Below are positions 16,623 to 25,356 of a stretch of 58,357 bases of DNA, in pieces (position 1 is the stretch's first letter; every line of letters starts with the position of its first letter). The translations under genes and the position numbers were made by a program. The notes under the pieces were generated by a model, which was given only the letters and a program-made list of their open reading frames with translations, ran no database searches and was not told where the DNA came from. Where the stretch lies: contig JAZRZH010000047.1 of NCBI GenBank assembly GCA_045601245.1, positions 1 to 58,357 on the forward strand, in the 5' to 3' direction. The stretch is from Cacconaster sp045601245. Lineage in GTDB: Bacteria; Bacteroidota; Bacteroidia; Bacteroidales; UBA932.

Positions 16623-17351
16623 TTACTTCACAGCAGGCTTGATTTTGCGGAAACGTAACTTCAGGACACCCCAGAAGGCCTCGCCGAAGATACTGCTGCT
16701 CATCTTTGAAGTACCCTCCTTTCGGTCCTCGAAGATAATAGGGACCTCCTTGATCTTGAAGCCGAGCTTGTAAGCGTTGTACTTCATCTCGACCTGGAAG
16801 CCATAGCCGCGCATCTTGATACGGGAGAAATCAATTGCCTCAAGCACCTTGCGACTATAGCACTTGAAACCTGCAGTCGTATCATATACTTTCATACCAA
16901 GTACCGTACGGACATAAGCTGATGCATAATATGACATTATCACGCGGCCAATAGGCCAGTTGATGACGCTTATGCCGTTACAGTAGCGGGAGCCTATTGA
17001 GAGATCAGCCCCTTCCTCACTGCAAGCACGGTATAGACGCGGCAGATCATTCGGATTGTGCGAAAAATCGGCATCCATTTCAAAAATATAGTCATATCCG
17101 TGCTCAAGCGACCAGCGGAAGCCTGTCATATAGGCAGTACCGAGTCCCTGCTTGCCGGAACGTTCGATGATGAAAAGCGAATCCTCGAACTCTTTCTGAA
17201 GGCCCTTGACTATGCCGGCAGTCCCGTCCGGGGAGCCGTCATCGATGATCAGGATATGGAAATCGTCCTCCAGCGCGCATACGGCACGGATAATCTTTTC
17301 GGCATTTTCCTTCTCATTATAGGTAGGAATGATGACAATCTTTCGGTCCAT
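16623..17351 (-). CDS. GT2 glycosyltransferase, polyprenol-phosphate mannosyltransferase (DPM1-like)
   Basis: A 242-aa cytoplasmic or peripheral GT-A enzyme, likely moving mannose or glucose from a nucleotide sugar to polyprenyl phosphate at the inner face of the membrane. DDGSPDGT lies at residues 37-44 and the metal-binding DAD at 93-95 (FEMDADFSHNP). The C-terminal KEVPIIFEDRKEGTSKMS is the DPM1 family signature. There is no C-terminal transmembrane pair, so it belongs to the short soluble class. A perfect promoter lies inside the end of the DUF4249 gene upstream, so it may be expressed apart from that operon. Confidence 0.9.
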   Translation of the reverse strand: MDRKIVIIPTYNEKENAEKIIRAVCALEDDFHILIIDDGSPDGTAGIVKGLQKEFEDSLFIIERSGKQGLGTAYMTGFRWSLEHGYDYIFEMDADFSHNPNDLPRLYRACSEEGADLSIGSRYCNGISVINWPIGRVIMSYYASAYVRTVLGMKVYDTTAGFKCYSRKVLEAIDFSRIKMRGYGFQVEMKYNAYKLGFKIKEVPIIFEDRKEGTSKMSSSIFGEAFWGVLKLRFRKIKPAVK

Positions 17352-17358
17352 GGCTCAA

Positions 17359-18381
17359 TTATTTGGTAGGCAAAGATATGTAATTTGTCACTGAAGAGCA
17401 AACGGTCCCGTAACCGCCCTTGACATTTGAATAAAGCGTAACGCCTTCCGAGAACAGACCGAAGTCAGAATTCAACTGATCCCGGGAATTCTTATGATAA
17501 TAGAAACCTTCGTCGAGGGTCTGAAGGCTCAGATACCAATAATATGTTTGCTCATAGAAATAATCTTCCCCATCATACGAGTACGTCTCATATTGCCCGT
17601 CAATATACCAGGAAGATATATCCAGACTGAATTTGAACTCATGCCTCCTGCCATAGACAAGATCGTTCGAGAAGTAATGGCTGACGCCATCCTCCCCCTC
17701 GATGAATGCCACCAACTGCTCTGTGGCATTCGCGAAGAGCACATCTGAAGATGTGAAATCCCAGCGGTATTCGTATTCGGCCTCAAAATCAGTGGAACGC
17801 TGTCGACATTTCACATACGGATGCACGGCATAAAAGAGCGGCCCTGTTCCCGGATCGTCGACACAGGCCGTGAACTCGTACCTGTACATATCATCGCTAA
17901 GTTTTGTGAGAGTACAACCAAGAAGTTCCAGGTGATTCTCAGGTACGGTGGTCTCACCGGAAACCTCGTCAAAGCCGGGAAAAGATGCAACGACCCTGAT
18001 ATGATCCCCTTCCTTTGGGATATAATCGCAACTGTAGCGCAATGTTGACGGAGGAATTGTAACATTGTATTCCGGATTATCCGGCGAATAAACCAGATAT
18101 TCCGGCTCGCCGGGAGAGTATGTCATCCGATACGGCGTGTCGGATCCATTGACATACACATTTATAAAACCGTTGAGAATATCAAGTGCCAATGTATTCT
18201 CATCCGCATCACTGTCCAGGAAAAAGACAGATGCGCTCACATTGGCGACAAGGGTATCGCCCGGAACTGCATTACAATAGAGCACCAGTTTCGGCTCCGT
18301 CTGCTTTCCTTTGAACTCGACCTCCTTCTCGCAGGAAGCCAATGCCATAACAAAAACAAATAATGTCAAAAACTTCTTCAT
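17359..18381 (-). CDS. DUF4249 lipoprotein, partner of the TonB receptor
   Basis: A 340-aa lipoprotein with signal peptide and lipobox LASC (Cys17), expected in the outer membrane or on the surface. The body is beta-rich with many aromatic residues and fits the DUF4249 family, which in Bacteroidota is nearly always encoded directly after a TonB-dependent receptor with a carboxypeptidase-like N-terminal domain, as here (12 bp away). DUF4249 is thought to be a SusD-independent surface accessory of such receptors; the substrate is unknown. There is no catalytic motif. Confidence 0.82.
   Translation of the reverse strand: MKKFLTLFVFVMALASCEKEVEFKGKQTEPKLVLYCNAVPGDTLVANVSASVFFLDSDADENTLALDILNGFINVYVNGSDTPYRMTYSPGEPEYLVYSPDNPEYNVTIPPSTLRYSCDYIPKEGDHIRVVASFPGFDEVSGETTVPENHLELLGCTLTKLSDDMYRYEFTACVDDPGTGPLFYAVHPYVKCRQRSTDFEAEYEYRWDFTSSDVLFANATEQLVAFIEGEDGVSHYFSNDLVYGRRHEFKFSLDISSWYIDGQYETYSYDGEDYFYEQTYYWYLSLQTLDEGFYYHKNSRDQLNSDFGLFSEGVTLYSNVKGGYGTVCSSVTNYISLPTK
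17371..17402 (-). promoter_or_regulatory. Internal promoter of the glycosyltransferase gene
   Basis: TTTG (17399-17402), a 20-bp spacer and TATCTTTG (17371-17378) on the minus strand form a full match, lying within the last 15 codons of the DUF4249 gene. It would give the glycosyltransferase a leader of about 15 nt. Confidence 0.65.
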
Positions 18382-18393
18382 ACCTCTCTCCTC

Positions 18394-20949
18394 CTAAAAT
18401 TTATATGTCCACGATACCGACGGCATTATCGGGAATATTGACAGCTGGGTAAGTATCGGATAGCTGTTGCTGCAGTAATTGCCCTTATCATCAACATAGG
18501 ACTCCACTTTGTAATCCGGATACACTATGAAAGGATTCTGCCGGTTATATAAATTGTAGACGCTCACATTGAATATCCTCTCGCAGTGCTTCTTCTGCTT
18601 GTGGAAGTTGATGCCGATATCCATCCTGTTGTAAGCCGGCATACGGTAGTTGTTGCGGCTCTCAAGATAATCCTCCCTGTGGAAACGGGAGAGGTTAGGG
18701 TGCAGTTCATCATAATCCGGAACCATCACCTTCTGCATAGCCAGCGAACCGCAGGTGCCGCTGCCATAGATAAATGTACCGGACAGATCTATCCTCTTGT
18801 TGAACTGATGATTGACAACGATACTCAGGTCGTGGCGGCGGTCATATTTTGCAGGGAAAGGCTCTCCGAAATTGATGATATTGCCGGGACGGTCGAAGAG
18901 ACGCATTGTCTTTGACCAGGTGTATCCTACCCAGCCTGTGGTATTTCCGACCTTGCGCTGTGCGAGAAATTCCACGCCATAGGACCAGCCGCGGCCGCAG
19001 GCCACCTTGCTCTCCCAACCTGTGGTGGATCCGAGGAACGATGCGCCGTCGCGGTATTCGAGCACGTTGTCCATTGTCTTGTAATAACCCTCGACCGAGA
19101 AATCGAAAGTGTTCCAGGAGTAGAATGCCCCCGCAGCCACCTGACGTGAGCGCATAGGCTCGATATTGGCCGTAACAGGTACCCAGAGGTCGGTAGGCAG
19201 TGAGATATTGCTGTTGCTGAGCATATGTACGTATTGGCTCATTTCGGAGTAGGCGGCCTTGAATGACAGGTCATTGTTGACAAGGAATCGGACGCTCAGG
19301 CGCGGTTCGAGGGACTGATAAGTCTTGCCTGACACGCCGTAGAGGGAATACCTCAGGCCGGCATTGAGCTTGAACCAGTCAGTCACGGACCAGTTATCCT
19401 CGCCATATATTGCAAATTCATCGGTCAGGAGATTCTTGTCACCGAAGGTCGTATCCAGCTGGTTGAAATTGCGGTCGCCGTCTTCGTTGTAGACCTCGGA
19501 CATCCTGATCGACGAGATGGAAGGCCTGAACATATGATGCGTATAAGTAGCTCCGAACTTGACATCGTGGCGTGTTGACGGCGTAAACTCGAAATCGACT
19601 CCGCCGGAAATATCATTGATAAGTGAATTATATTTCATTGACACTTCCGTCGAGTCCGAACTTGTACCGGAGAACAGGACATCACCAGTTATCCTGCTGA
19701 TCTCACGTTCATACTCTGACATATCCAGACCGTGACGGTACTGTGTGTAATTGGCGGTGACGTTCATGAAAAGCTTCGGCGTGAAGATATGGTTCCACCT
19801 GGCCGCCGTCACAATATTGCCCCATTTCCAACCGAGGCCCATTTTGTTCTCCCCCTTTGTCCAGGAATTGAGATCCACAATGTTCTGCCCGGCCTCATCA
19901 TAGTACTGACGCACGTTCGAATATTCGTATTTCTCCTTGATATTCGCGTAGATATCATCGTCCCCCATATAGTACGACAGATAGAGTTTGTCGCGGTTGT
20001 TGAACTTATGGGTAACCTTTGCGTTGAAATCATAGAAATAATAACCGGCCGTAGCGCCCATCTTGTCATCCTCATCACTCTCCTGCTTCATTATGTATGC
20101 AATTATCGGGGCGGCAAGGATGTCGTAATAAGTCCTGCGATATGAGACGCAGAATGACGTTTTCCCCTTTACTATCGGGCCTTCGGCGTTGAACTTGGCA
20201 GAAAGCAGGCCGACGGACACGCTGCCGTGATACTCCTGGTCATTGCCGTCTTTCATTCTGATATCAAGCACGCTGGAGAGCCTGCTGCCGAAGCGCGCAG
20301 GAAAACTGCCCTTGTAGAGGGTGACGTTCTTGATGGCATCCGCGTCGAAGACGGAGAAGAAGCCCAGCATATGGTTGACGTTGTACACCGGGACTCCGTC
20401 AAGCAGGAGCAGGTTCTCGTCAGGACCGCCGCCGCGCACATAGAGGCCGGCCGAACCCTCCGTACCGGACTGCACGCCAGGGAGGAGCTGGATGGCCTTG
20501 AGGATATCCACCTCTCCGCCGATAGCCGGTATGCTCTTGATAAGATTGACAGGAATCTCGATGGCGCTCATCTGAGTGCCGCGTACGCCTGTTTCAGAAC
20601 GCGATGCGGTAACGGTCGCGCCTGTAAGAGCCTCGTTCAATGGCTCGAGGGCAACATTGATGACAGTGTCCCTGTCAAGTCTGAAATTCATCCCGACGGT
20701 CCTGGAACCGACATAACTATACTCAAGCGTTACATCTCCCTCGGGGAGCGTCAATGTATAAAAACCGTAATTGTTCGAGACAGCCCCCTGCCTTGAATTC
20801 AGGTCCATCACAGCGGCGCCGATCAAAGACTCGCCCGAAGGCCTGTCCGTCAGATATCCGCTGATTGTGTGTTTTTGAGCGAAAGCGCCGGATGGCGCAA
20901 GAAGCAGCGCTGCCGCTGCGGCAGCAAGAAAATTGATTTTAATTCTCAT
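18394..20949 (-). CDS. TonB-dependent outer-membrane receptor with CarboxypepD-like domain
   Basis: An 851-aa outer-membrane importer driven by TonB. The signal peptide ends at about AFA24. Residues 29-105 form the carboxypeptidase-regulatory-like domain (ISGYLTDRPSGESLIGAAV). The plug domain runs about 110-230 and includes LYVRGGGPDENLLLLDGVPV. A 22-strand beta-barrel fills the rest and ends in WTYKF, a typical terminal aromatic signal. No SusD gene is adjacent; the partner is a DUF4249 lipoprotein. Its ATG overlaps the tex stop (ATGA), so expression is coupled to tex. The ligand cannot be inferred. Confidence 0.93.
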   Translation of the reverse strand: MRIKINFLAAAAAALLLAPSGAFAQKHTISGYLTDRPSGESLIGAAVMDLNSRQGAVSNNYGFYTLTLPEGDVTLEYSYVGSRTVGMNFRLDRDTVINVALEPLNEALTGATVTASRSETGVRGTQMSAIEIPVNLIKSIPAIGGEVDILKAIQLLPGVQSGTEGSAGLYVRGGGPDENLLLLDGVPVYNVNHMLGFFSVFDADAIKNVTLYKGSFPARFGSRLSSVLDIRMKDGNDQEYHGSVSVGLLSAKFNAEGPIVKGKTSFCVSYRRTYYDILAAPIIAYIMKQESDEDDKMGATAGYYFYDFNAKVTHKFNNRDKLYLSYYMGDDDIYANIKEKYEYSNVRQYYDEAGQNIVDLNSWTKGENKMGLGWKWGNIVTAARWNHIFTPKLFMNVTANYTQYRHGLDMSEYEREISRITGDVLFSGTSSDSTEVSMKYNSLINDISGGVDFEFTPSTRHDVKFGATYTHHMFRPSISSIRMSEVYNEDGDRNFNQLDTTFGDKNLLTDEFAIYGEDNWSVTDWFKLNAGLRYSLYGVSGKTYQSLEPRLSVRFLVNNDLSFKAAYSEMSQYVHMLSNSNISLPTDLWVPVTANIEPMRSRQVAAGAFYSWNTFDFSVEGYYKTMDNVLEYRDGASFLGSTTGWESKVACGRGWSYGVEFLAQRKVGNTTGWVGYTWSKTMRLFDRPGNIINFGEPFPAKYDRRHDLSIVVNHQFNKRIDLSGTFIYGSGTCGSLAMQKVMVPDYDELHPNLSRFHREDYLESRNNYRMPAYNRMDIGINFHKQKKHCERIFNVSVYNLYNRQNPFIVYPDYKVESYVDDKGNYCSNSYPILTQLSIFPIMPSVSWTYKF

Positions 20950-23096
20950 TTATCCAATCCTTTAAGTGACATTCCAATCCTTCCCCTCTGCAAATCCACA
21001 CTTATCACTTTTGCATTGAGCTGCTGGTTAATTTTCAAAACTTCCGCAGGCGAAGAGACAAACTTGTCAGATACCTGCGACACGTGAATCAATCCTTTCT
21101 GTTTTATGCCGAAATCGACAAATGCGCCGAAATTCGTAATATTGGTAACAATGCACGGAAGCACCATCCCCACCTTGACATCCTCGATGGTCTGCACCTC
21201 CTGCGAAAATTCAAACACCTTGACGCTCTGGCGCGGATCGCGGCCGGGCTTGTCAAGTTCTTTCATAATATCCATTAAAGTCGGAAGTCCGACTTCGTCG
21301 CTGACATATCGATTCACATCAATCGTGCCACGCTTCGCCGAATCAGAGATCAAGCCCGGCACGTCTACGCCCAGATCCTTCGCCATCCGCTCCACTATCG
21401 CATATCGCTCCGGATGGACGGCGGAATTGTCGAGAGGATTGGCGGCTCCGGGGATGCGGAGGAAGCCGGCGCACTGCTCGAACGCCCTGTCTCCCAACCT
21501 CTTGACCTTGAGCAGGTCGCGACGGGATGCAAAAGGGCCGTTCTCAGTGCGGTAATTGACGATATTCAGGGCCAGAGCCGGGCCGATGCCCGAAACATAA
21601 CTGAGCAGATGGCGGCTTGCGGTATTGAGGTTGACACCCACGTTGTTCACACAACTCTCGACGGTATTGTCGAGTTCTTCCTTGAGCAGCGTCTGGTCAA
21701 CGTCGTGCTGGTACTGACCGACTCCGATTGACTTGGGATCGATCTTCACAAGCTCCGCGAGCGGATCCATCAGGCGGCGGCCGATGGACACAGCGCCCCT
21801 GACCGTGACATCATAATCCGGAAACTCCTCGCGGGCCACGTCGGAAGCCGAATAGACAGAGGCTCCGTCCTCGCTGACCGAATATACCTTCATATCCTCC
21901 GGGAGCGCTATCTTCTTGATGAAGGCTTCGGTCTCACGTCCGGCCGTACCGTTACCGATGGCGATGGCCTCTATCTTATAGGCCTCCACCAGGTTGGATA
22001 TTTTTTTCATTGCCGCAATCTTCTCGCTCTGAGGAGGATGCGGATAAATCACGTCGTTGTGCAGAAGTGCGCCCTGGGCGTCAAGGCAGACCACCTTGCA
22101 GCCGGTTCGGAATCCTGGGTCTATCGCCAGAGTACGCTTCTGCCCCACCGGTGGCGAGAGAAGCAGCTGGCGGAGATTATCCCCGAAAACGCGGATGGCT
22201 TCGATGTCCGCCTTCTCCTTGGCAAGTCCGAGGACTTCATTCTCGATGGAAGGATGCAGCAGACGTTTGTACGAGTCAGAAATCGCAGCGTCAATCTGTG
22301 TCCTGATCTCATCGGAAGGCCGCTTGCGGTCGGAGTAGACCTTGCGGGAGATACGCTCAATAGCATATTCCTGCTTTGCATCAATCTTGACACTGAGGAT
22401 GCCTTCCGACGAAGCGCGGAGTATCGCGAGCAGGCGGTGTGACGGAATCCTGTCTATCTTTTCCGAGAATTCAAAGTAGTTGCGGTATTTCGACGCCTCC
22501 TCGTCTTCGGCCTTGGACTTGACTACGGACGCTTCGATCCTGCCCCAGGTCGAATAGAGATTGCGGAGTTCCGCGCGCACCGGTGCGGAATCGGCGATGC
22601 GTTCCGCTATGATGTCGCGGGCGCCGGCAAGGGCCTCCTCCGCTGACTGAACCTGATCATTGACATATTTGCCGGCAAGACGTGAAGGGGAATCCGCAGC
22701 CATCGACATAATGGCATCCGCAAGAGGCTCCAAACCCTTCTCCTTCGCCACGGAAGCCCTTGTACGGCGCTTCGGGCGATACGGCAGATAGAGGTCCTCC
22801 AATGCGCGGGCATCCACTTCAGACTCGATTGCGGACCGCAGTTCATCAGTGAGTGCCCCCTGCTCCCCTATGCTCGAAAGGATGGCCTCCTTGCGCTTTT
22901 CCATTTCGCCGAAATGAAGGAACCAGTGACGGACCTCCGCCACCTTGACTTCATCCATAGCGCCGGTGCGCTCCTTGCGGTAACGGCTTATGAACGGGAC
23001 TGTCGCCCCCTCCTCCAGGAGTGTGACACAATTCTCCACCTGCCAGGCAGCCACAACGAGTTGTCCGGCAATGTAATCGACATAAATCTTATTCAT
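20946..23096 (-). CDS. tex: Tex, RNA-binding transcription accessory protein
   Basis: A 716-aa nucleic-acid-binding protein conserved across bacteria, with a tex-like helical N-terminus, a YqgF/RNase H-like domain (LAIDPGFRTGCKVVCLD at about 333-349), helix-hairpin-helix motifs (LLSYVSGIGPALALNIV near 510) and a C-terminal S1 domain (about 640-712). The ATG at 23096 (MNKIYVDYIAGQL) is chosen over an extended frame that would run 100 bp into the ClC gene. It overlaps the ClC end by 8 bp and the TonB receptor start by 4 bp. Confidence 0.94.
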   Translation of the reverse strand: MNKIYVDYIAGQLVVAAWQVENCVTLLEEGATVPFISRYRKERTGAMDEVKVAEVRHWFLHFGEMEKRKEAILSSIGEQGALTDELRSAIESEVDARALEDLYLPYRPKRRTRASVAKEKGLEPLADAIMSMAADSPSRLAGKYVNDQVQSAEEALAGARDIIAERIADSAPVRAELRNLYSTWGRIEASVVKSKAEDEEASKYRNYFEFSEKIDRIPSHRLLAILRASSEGILSVKIDAKQEYAIERISRKVYSDRKRPSDEIRTQIDAAISDSYKRLLHPSIENEVLGLAKEKADIEAIRVFGDNLRQLLLSPPVGQKRTLAIDPGFRTGCKVVCLDAQGALLHNDVIYPHPPQSEKIAAMKKISNLVEAYKIEAIAIGNGTAGRETEAFIKKIALPEDMKVYSVSEDGASVYSASDVAREEFPDYDVTVRGAVSIGRRLMDPLAELVKIDPKSIGVGQYQHDVDQTLLKEELDNTVESCVNNVGVNLNTASRHLLSYVSGIGPALALNIVNYRTENGPFASRRDLLKVKRLGDRAFEQCAGFLRIPGAANPLDNSAVHPERYAIVERMAKDLGVDVPGLISDSAKRGTIDVNRYVSDEVGLPTLMDIMKELDKPGRDPRQSVKVFEFSQEVQTIEDVKVGMVLPCIVTNITNFGAFVDFGIKQKGLIHVSQVSDKFVSSPAEVLKINQQLNAKVISVDLQRGRIGMSLKGLDK

Positions 23097-24852
23097 GGGA
23101 TACCTGCTGTAATTGCTCTCTATATGAAGAGAATATCTTCGACTTCGAAACGAAGCCCATATAAATGCCGTTGTGATCCACCACAGGGAGGTTCCAGGCA
23201 TTGGTCATCTCGAATTTCTCCATCACGCTCTCCATCTTCTCATCGCAATATACAGTAGCCGGTGCGGCCTTGAGGAAATCCGAAATGTGCATCGAGTAAT
23301 ACTTGTCGTGGTCGAACATCACGCTGCGGACGTCATTCAGGAACACAATGCCAATGAAATGATATTCGTGGTCCAGGACAGGATAGACATTGCGGTCCGA
23401 AGTGGATATCGCCTTGACAAGGTCAGCAAGGCTCCTGTCTCCGACAAGCGGTTTGAAATCCGTCTCGATAAAGTCGGATATCTTGAGAAGCGTAAGCACG
23501 GCCTGGTCACTGTCGTGCGTAAGCAGGTCACCCTGGCTGGCTATGCGCTTTGTATAGATCGAATACGACTCGACTGTGCGGATTGTCGCGAATGAGACGG
23601 CGGAGGTAAGAATGAGCGGCATCAACAGATCATATCCTCCGGTAATCTCCGCAATGAGGAAGATCGCCGTCATAGGTGCCTGCATAACACCAGCCATCAT
23701 TCCCGCCATTCCGACAAGCACGAAGTTGGCCTCCGGCACCATATGGATGCCAGAGAGATTGATAAGCCTCGCTATGATGAATCCGGCAATACCGCCGGAG
23801 AACAATGTCGGACCGAACGTTCCGCCGACTCCGCCGCCGGCGTTGGTGAATGCCGTGGCGAACACCTTGAAGAATAGGATGGCTGTGAAGAAGAGAATGA
23901 TCCCCCACTGTCCGGCGATATGCGAGATATGGCCGAACGCACCACCGGCTATGTCGACATAGTTGTTGTTGAGCATCAGGGAGAGTGAATCATATCCTTC
24001 GCCATAAAGCGGCGGGAAGAAGAATATGAGCACACCCAGCATCAGCGCACAGATCAGCCAGCGCCTCATCGGCTTGCGGACATTGCGCATCTTGTCTTCC
24101 AACCACATCGAAGTGCGGATGAAATATAGCGACATCGCGCCGCAGAATATGCCGAGCACCAGATAATACGGGAGATTGCCCATCGAAAAACTCTCAAGTG
24201 TGCTCGAGAAGGCTACCGTCTGCCCCATAAAGATGTATGAAATCACTGTCGCCGTCACAGATGAAAGCAGCAGCGGCAGGATTGACGACATCGATATGTT
24301 GAAGAGCAGTATCTCCAGAGTGAACAGCACACCGGCGAGCGGAGCCGAGAAGATTCCGGCCACTGCCGAAGCGGCACCACAGCCAAGCAGGATGGTCACA
24401 CTCTTGTACGGTAGTTTCAAAGCCCTCGCGATGTTGGAACCGATAGCGGCGCCGGAATAGACAATCGGGGCCTCGGCGCCGACGCTGCCTCCGAATCCGA
24501 TGGTGACGGAACTCGCGGCAACCGATGACCAGATATTATGTCTGTCAATGTTCGAGCGCTGCTTCGATACCGCCAGCAGCACTTTGGTGACCCCGTGTCC
24601 TATGTCCTCCTTGATGAATATCTTCACGAAGAGGAATGCGAGCAGCATACCGATACCCGGATAGATGAGATACAGGTAATTGTAGATCGGAGCGTCAAAC
24701 CAGGAAGTCAGGCCGTGATGCAACAGAGCGATGAGTTTCTTGAGAATGACAGCCATCAGACCGCTGCACAGACCCACCACGAACGCAAGTATCATCAATA
24801 CCGTACGTTCAGGCAGCGCCTTGAATTTCTCTATTATGTCCGATGCTCTCAA
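23089..24852 (-). CDS. ClC-family chloride channel/transporter with CBS domains
   Basis: A 587-aa inner-membrane chloride channel or Cl-/H+ exchanger. About 12 hydrophobic helices occupy residues 15-430. The selectivity motif GGSVGAEAPIV near residue 125 keeps the gating Glu, and GGGVGGTFGPTLFSGGIAG near 345 is the second Cl- site signature. Two CBS domains follow (about 450-580), which usually sense adenine nucleotides. No ATG precedes the first helix; TTG at 24852, behind AGAAGG, is the most plausible start, with another TTG at 24876 less likely because it sits in a hairpin. Confidence 0.88.
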   Translation of the reverse strand: MRASDIIEKFKALPERTVLMILAFVVGLCSGLMAVILKKLIALLHHGLTSWFDAPIYNYLYLIYPGIGMLLAFLFVKIFIKEDIGHGVTKVLLAVSKQRSNIDRHNIWSSVAASSVTIGFGGSVGAEAPIVYSGAAIGSNIARALKLPYKSVTILLGCGAASAVAGIFSAPLAGVLFTLEILLFNISMSSILPLLLSSVTATVISYIFMGQTVAFSSTLESFSMGNLPYYLVLGIFCGAMSLYFIRTSMWLEDKMRNVRKPMRRWLICALMLGVLIFFFPPLYGEGYDSLSLMLNNNYVDIAGGAFGHISHIAGQWGIILFFTAILFFKVFATAFTNAGGGVGGTFGPTLFSGGIAGFIIARLINLSGIHMVPEANFVLVGMAGMMAGVMQAPMTAIFLIAEITGGYDLLMPLILTSAVSFATIRTVESYSIYTKRIASQGDLLTHDSDQAVLTLLKISDFIETDFKPLVGDRSLADLVKAISTSDRNVYPVLDHEYHFIGIVFLNDVRSVMFDHDKYYSMHISDFLKAAPATVYCDEKMESVMEKFEMTNAWNLPVVDHNGIYMGFVSKSKIFSSYREQLQQVSHE

Positions 24853-24870
24853 TCTAATCCTTCTTAAACA

Positions 24871-24894
24871 GAGCAACCCCTCACGGGGTTGCTC
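24871..24894 (-). terminator. 10-bp perfect hairpin between the acidic-protein gene and the ClC gene
   Basis: GAGCAACCCC-TCAC-GGGGTTGCTC is a perfect inverted repeat between two minus-strand genes. The downstream U-run is broken (CTGTTTAAG), so it may be an attenuator or RNA-stability element rather than a full terminator. It sits directly before the ClC start. Confidence 0.6.
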
Positions 24895-24913
24895 TTAATG
24901 ATATCCTACAGAA

Positions 24914-25267
24914 TTAATCTTCATTTGGATCCTCCCCGCACTGTTCGTCGGCAGGGATGTCTCCGTCATTTACTGGGAACGATCCGTCCTCTTCCGCTGC
25001 ATCATCATCGACATCGTCCTTGAAGAATCCGTCTTCAAGATCCTCGCGGTCATCGACCTTCACCTTGATCTTGACAAGATAGATCGCGCCCGGGACTTCA
25101 AGGGTGACTGCAAAGAAGGATGTACCATCCGGCTTGTCAACCTTTATGATATCACTCAAATAGTCGGAATAGCCGCGTGGATACTTTTCCTTGAATGCGT
25201 CAAGCAATTCCTGAGACATATTATCGTAACTGATTACTGCACGTTTTATAGATGGATTCGGGTTCAT
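24914..25267 (-). CDS. Conserved acidic protein of unknown function
   Basis: A 117-aa soluble protein. Residues 1-75 look like a small compact alpha/beta domain (AVISYDNMSQELLDAFKEKY, then FFAVTLEVPGAIYLVKIKV). Residues about 76-117 are strongly acidic and probably disordered (many D and E, one Cys). Proteins of this shape occur next to argS or rpoD-type housekeeping genes in Bacteroidales, but I recognise no named family. It has its own candidate promoter and lies after the argS terminator, so it is likely transcribed alone. Confidence 0.75.
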   Translation of the reverse strand: MNPNPSIKRAVISYDNMSQELLDAFKEKYPRGYSDYLSDIIKVDKPDGTSFFAVTLEVPGAIYLVKIKVKVDDREDLEDGFFKDDVDDDAAEEDGSFPVNDGDIPADEQCGEDPNED

Positions 25268-25290
25268 ATAGTATTCAGATTATTATGGTG

Positions 25291-25321
25291 CAATTATAAG
25301 GAGTTTTTCTATTCTGACAAA
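25291..25321 (-). promoter_or_regulatory. Promoter of the acidic-protein gene
   Basis: TTTG (25318-25321), a 19-bp spacer and TATAATTG (25291-25298) on the minus strand, one base off consensus in the -7 box. The -33 box lies within the U-run of the argS terminator. Confidence 0.5.
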
Positions 25322-25352
25322 AAAAAAATGCCCTTCAGAGCACTGAAGGGCA
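25320..25352 (-). terminator. Terminator of the rpoD-AGCS-argS operon
   Basis: A 10-bp stem (TGCCCTTCAG at 25329-25338 with CTGAAGGGCA at 25343-25352) followed on the minus strand by at least eight U residues. It lies 4 bp after the argS stop. Confidence 0.92.
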
Positions 25353-25356
25353 AAAT

